Assembly: GCF_024505045.1 (NCBI RefSeq)
Contig: NZ_JANIBM010000005.1
Coordinates: forward strand, 1-64,000
From: Methylomonas aurea
GTDB lineage: Bacteria; Pseudomonadota; Gammaproteobacteria; Methylococcales; Methylomonadaceae
Length of the DNA: 64,000 nucleotides
Direction of reading: 5' to 3'
Within the stretch, counting starts at the first letter, position 1. Every line of letters starts with the position of its first letter. This document shows, piece after piece, positions 63,083-64,000 of the stretch. The notes beneath the pieces are model-generated. The model worked only from the letters and a program-made list of their open reading frames with translations, was not told the DNA's origin and searched no databases. Both the position numbers and the translations under genes were made by a program.

Positions 63083-64000
63083 AATACATCGACGAATTCC
63101 GTCAGCGCGACCTCGCCCAACAACTGGCCGGCGCGATTGCGCACAGCGTCGATCCTGACCGCCATTATCGGCTGATGGAGTTCTGCGGCGGCCATACCCA
63201 TGCCATTTTCCGTTACGGCGTGCAGGATCTGATGCCGGCCAACGTCGAATTTATCCACGGCCCCGGTTGCCCGGTGTGCGTGCTGCCGACCGGACGCATC
63301 GACAACGCGATCCAACTGGTCGAGCAGCATGATGTCATTCTCTGCACCTACGCAGATTTGATACGGGTTCCCGCGACTGGCCGCAACAGCCTGATTAAAG
63401 CCAAGGCCGCCGGCGGCGACATCCGTATGGTCTATTCGACCCAGGATGCGTTGCATATCGCCCGCGCCAATCCGGAGCGGCAAGTGGTGTTTTTCGCGAT
63501 CGGTTTCGAAACCACGACGCCGCCGACCGCGGTCGCGATCAAACAGGCCCAAGCCGAAGGGCTTCAAAATTTCAGTGTATTCTGTAACCACGTCCTGACT
63601 CCGGCGGCGATGCAAGCCATTTTGGATGCGCCGGAACCGGTGCAAATCGACGGCTTTCTCGGCCCGTCCCACGTCAGCAGCGTGATCGGCAGCCGGCCTT
63701 ACGAAACCTTCGCCGAGCGGTACGGCAAACCCATCGTCATCGCCGGCTTCGAGCCGCTGGACGTGATGCAGTCGGCTCTGATGCTGATCCGCCAACTCAA
63801 TGCAGGCCGGCACCAAGTCGAAAACGAATACAGCCGCGCCGTCACCCGCGACGGAAATTTAAAAGCTCAAGCCGTGGTCGACGAGGTGTTGGAATTGCGC
63901 CCGCAGTTCGAATGGCGCGGCCTCGGCTTGATCGCCAACAGCGCATTGCGCATCAAACCGGACTACGCCGAATTCGACGCCGAACGCCGCTTCGCGATGC
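63079..64000 (+). CDS. hypD: Hydrogenase maturation protein HypD (cut by window end)
   Basis: The first 307 codons of HypD are present; the family is about 370 residues. MEFCGGHTHAIFRYG, HGPGCPVCVLPTGRID and FFAIGFETTTPPTA are family signatures, with Cys41-type and CPVC residues for assembly of the Fe(CN)2CO unit. The C-terminal [4Fe-4S] cysteines lie beyond the window. hypE and hypF would be expected further on. Confidence 0.97.
   Translation, partial: MKYIDEFRQRDLAQQLAGAIAHSVDPDRHYRLMEFCGGHTHAIFRYGVQDLMPANVEFIHGPGCPVCVLPTGRIDNAIQLVEQHDVILCTYADLIRVPATGRNSLIKAKAAGGDIRMVYSTQDALHIARANPERQVVFFAIGFETTTPPTAVAIKQAQAEGLQNFSVFCNHVLTPAAMQAILDAPEPVQIDGFLGPSHVSSVIGSRPYETFAERYGKPIVIAGFEPLDVMQSALMLIRQLNAGRHQVENEYSRAVTRDGNLKAQAVVDEVLELRPQFEWRGLGLIANSALRIKPDYAEFDAERRFAM

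Overview
The window looks like chromosomal DNA of a GC-rich gammaproteobacterium, most probably an aerobic methanotroph of the Methylococcales (Methylomonas-like). The evidence is gene content: gammaproteobacterial housekeeping sets (rne, rluC, ffs-dnaX-ybaB-recR, rsgA-orn-serS, mfd, rimO), a full-length phosphoketolase, an aerobic group-1d [NiFe] uptake hydrogenase locus and a very large GltD/PyrK-type flavoprotein. No pmoCAB or other lineage-defining gene lies here, so the assignment is inference.

Layout. 1-8.4 kb: rne (-), then rluC, a HAD phosphatase, sppA, SRP RNA, dnaX-ybaB-recR-hinT (+). 8.4-13.7 kb (-): a compact operon of a fused 2-oxoacid dehydrogenase E1, a lipoyl E2, an acyl carrier protein, a GNAT-like acyltransferase and a polysaccharide-deacetylase-like protein. 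13.8-19.7 kb: rsgA and an M48 protease (-), orn, a double-length CrcB, serS, truncated hemoglobin. 19.9-22.1 kb: small secreted or lipid-anchored proteins of unknown function and a HigB/HigA-like toxin-antitoxin pair. 22.2-31 kb: mfd, PilZ protein, gdx-tusB-tusE-rimO, cold-shock protein, nhaD. 31-37.2 kb (-): a 1199-residue NfnB/NfnA-like fusion, secF without secD, trkH. 37.3-49.5 kb: PAP2 phosphatase plus glycosyltransferase behind a possible Pho box, a lone CusB-like adaptor, gcvH-dgkA, pfkB-mazG, an exonuclease, phosphoketolase and gspA-gspB.

50-64 kb is a hydrogenase locus: hupSL, a small membrane protein, hupC, hupD, hupF, hupG, then hupH, hupI, hupJ, hupK, hypA, hypB, hypC and hypD (cut by the window end). 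HupS keeps the extra cysteines of oxygen-tolerant enzymes, and a good match to a sigma-54 promoter lies about 120 bp upstream. The locus is interrupted twice. Between hupG and hupH sit an orphan antitoxin, a BrnT-like toxin/antitoxin pair, an HNH-like gene and several repeats, including two inverted copies of a roughly 250 bp repeat. Between hypB and hypC sits a ParE-like toxin-antitoxin pair.

The best candidates for something undescribed are the E1-E2-ACP-GNAT-deacetylase operon, the single-chain NfnB/NfnA-like flavoprotein, the PAP2-glycosyltransferase pair with its Pho-like repeats, the fused CrcB, and the accessory genes lodged in the hydrogenase locus. All protein assignments rest on reading motifs by eye; no database search was run.
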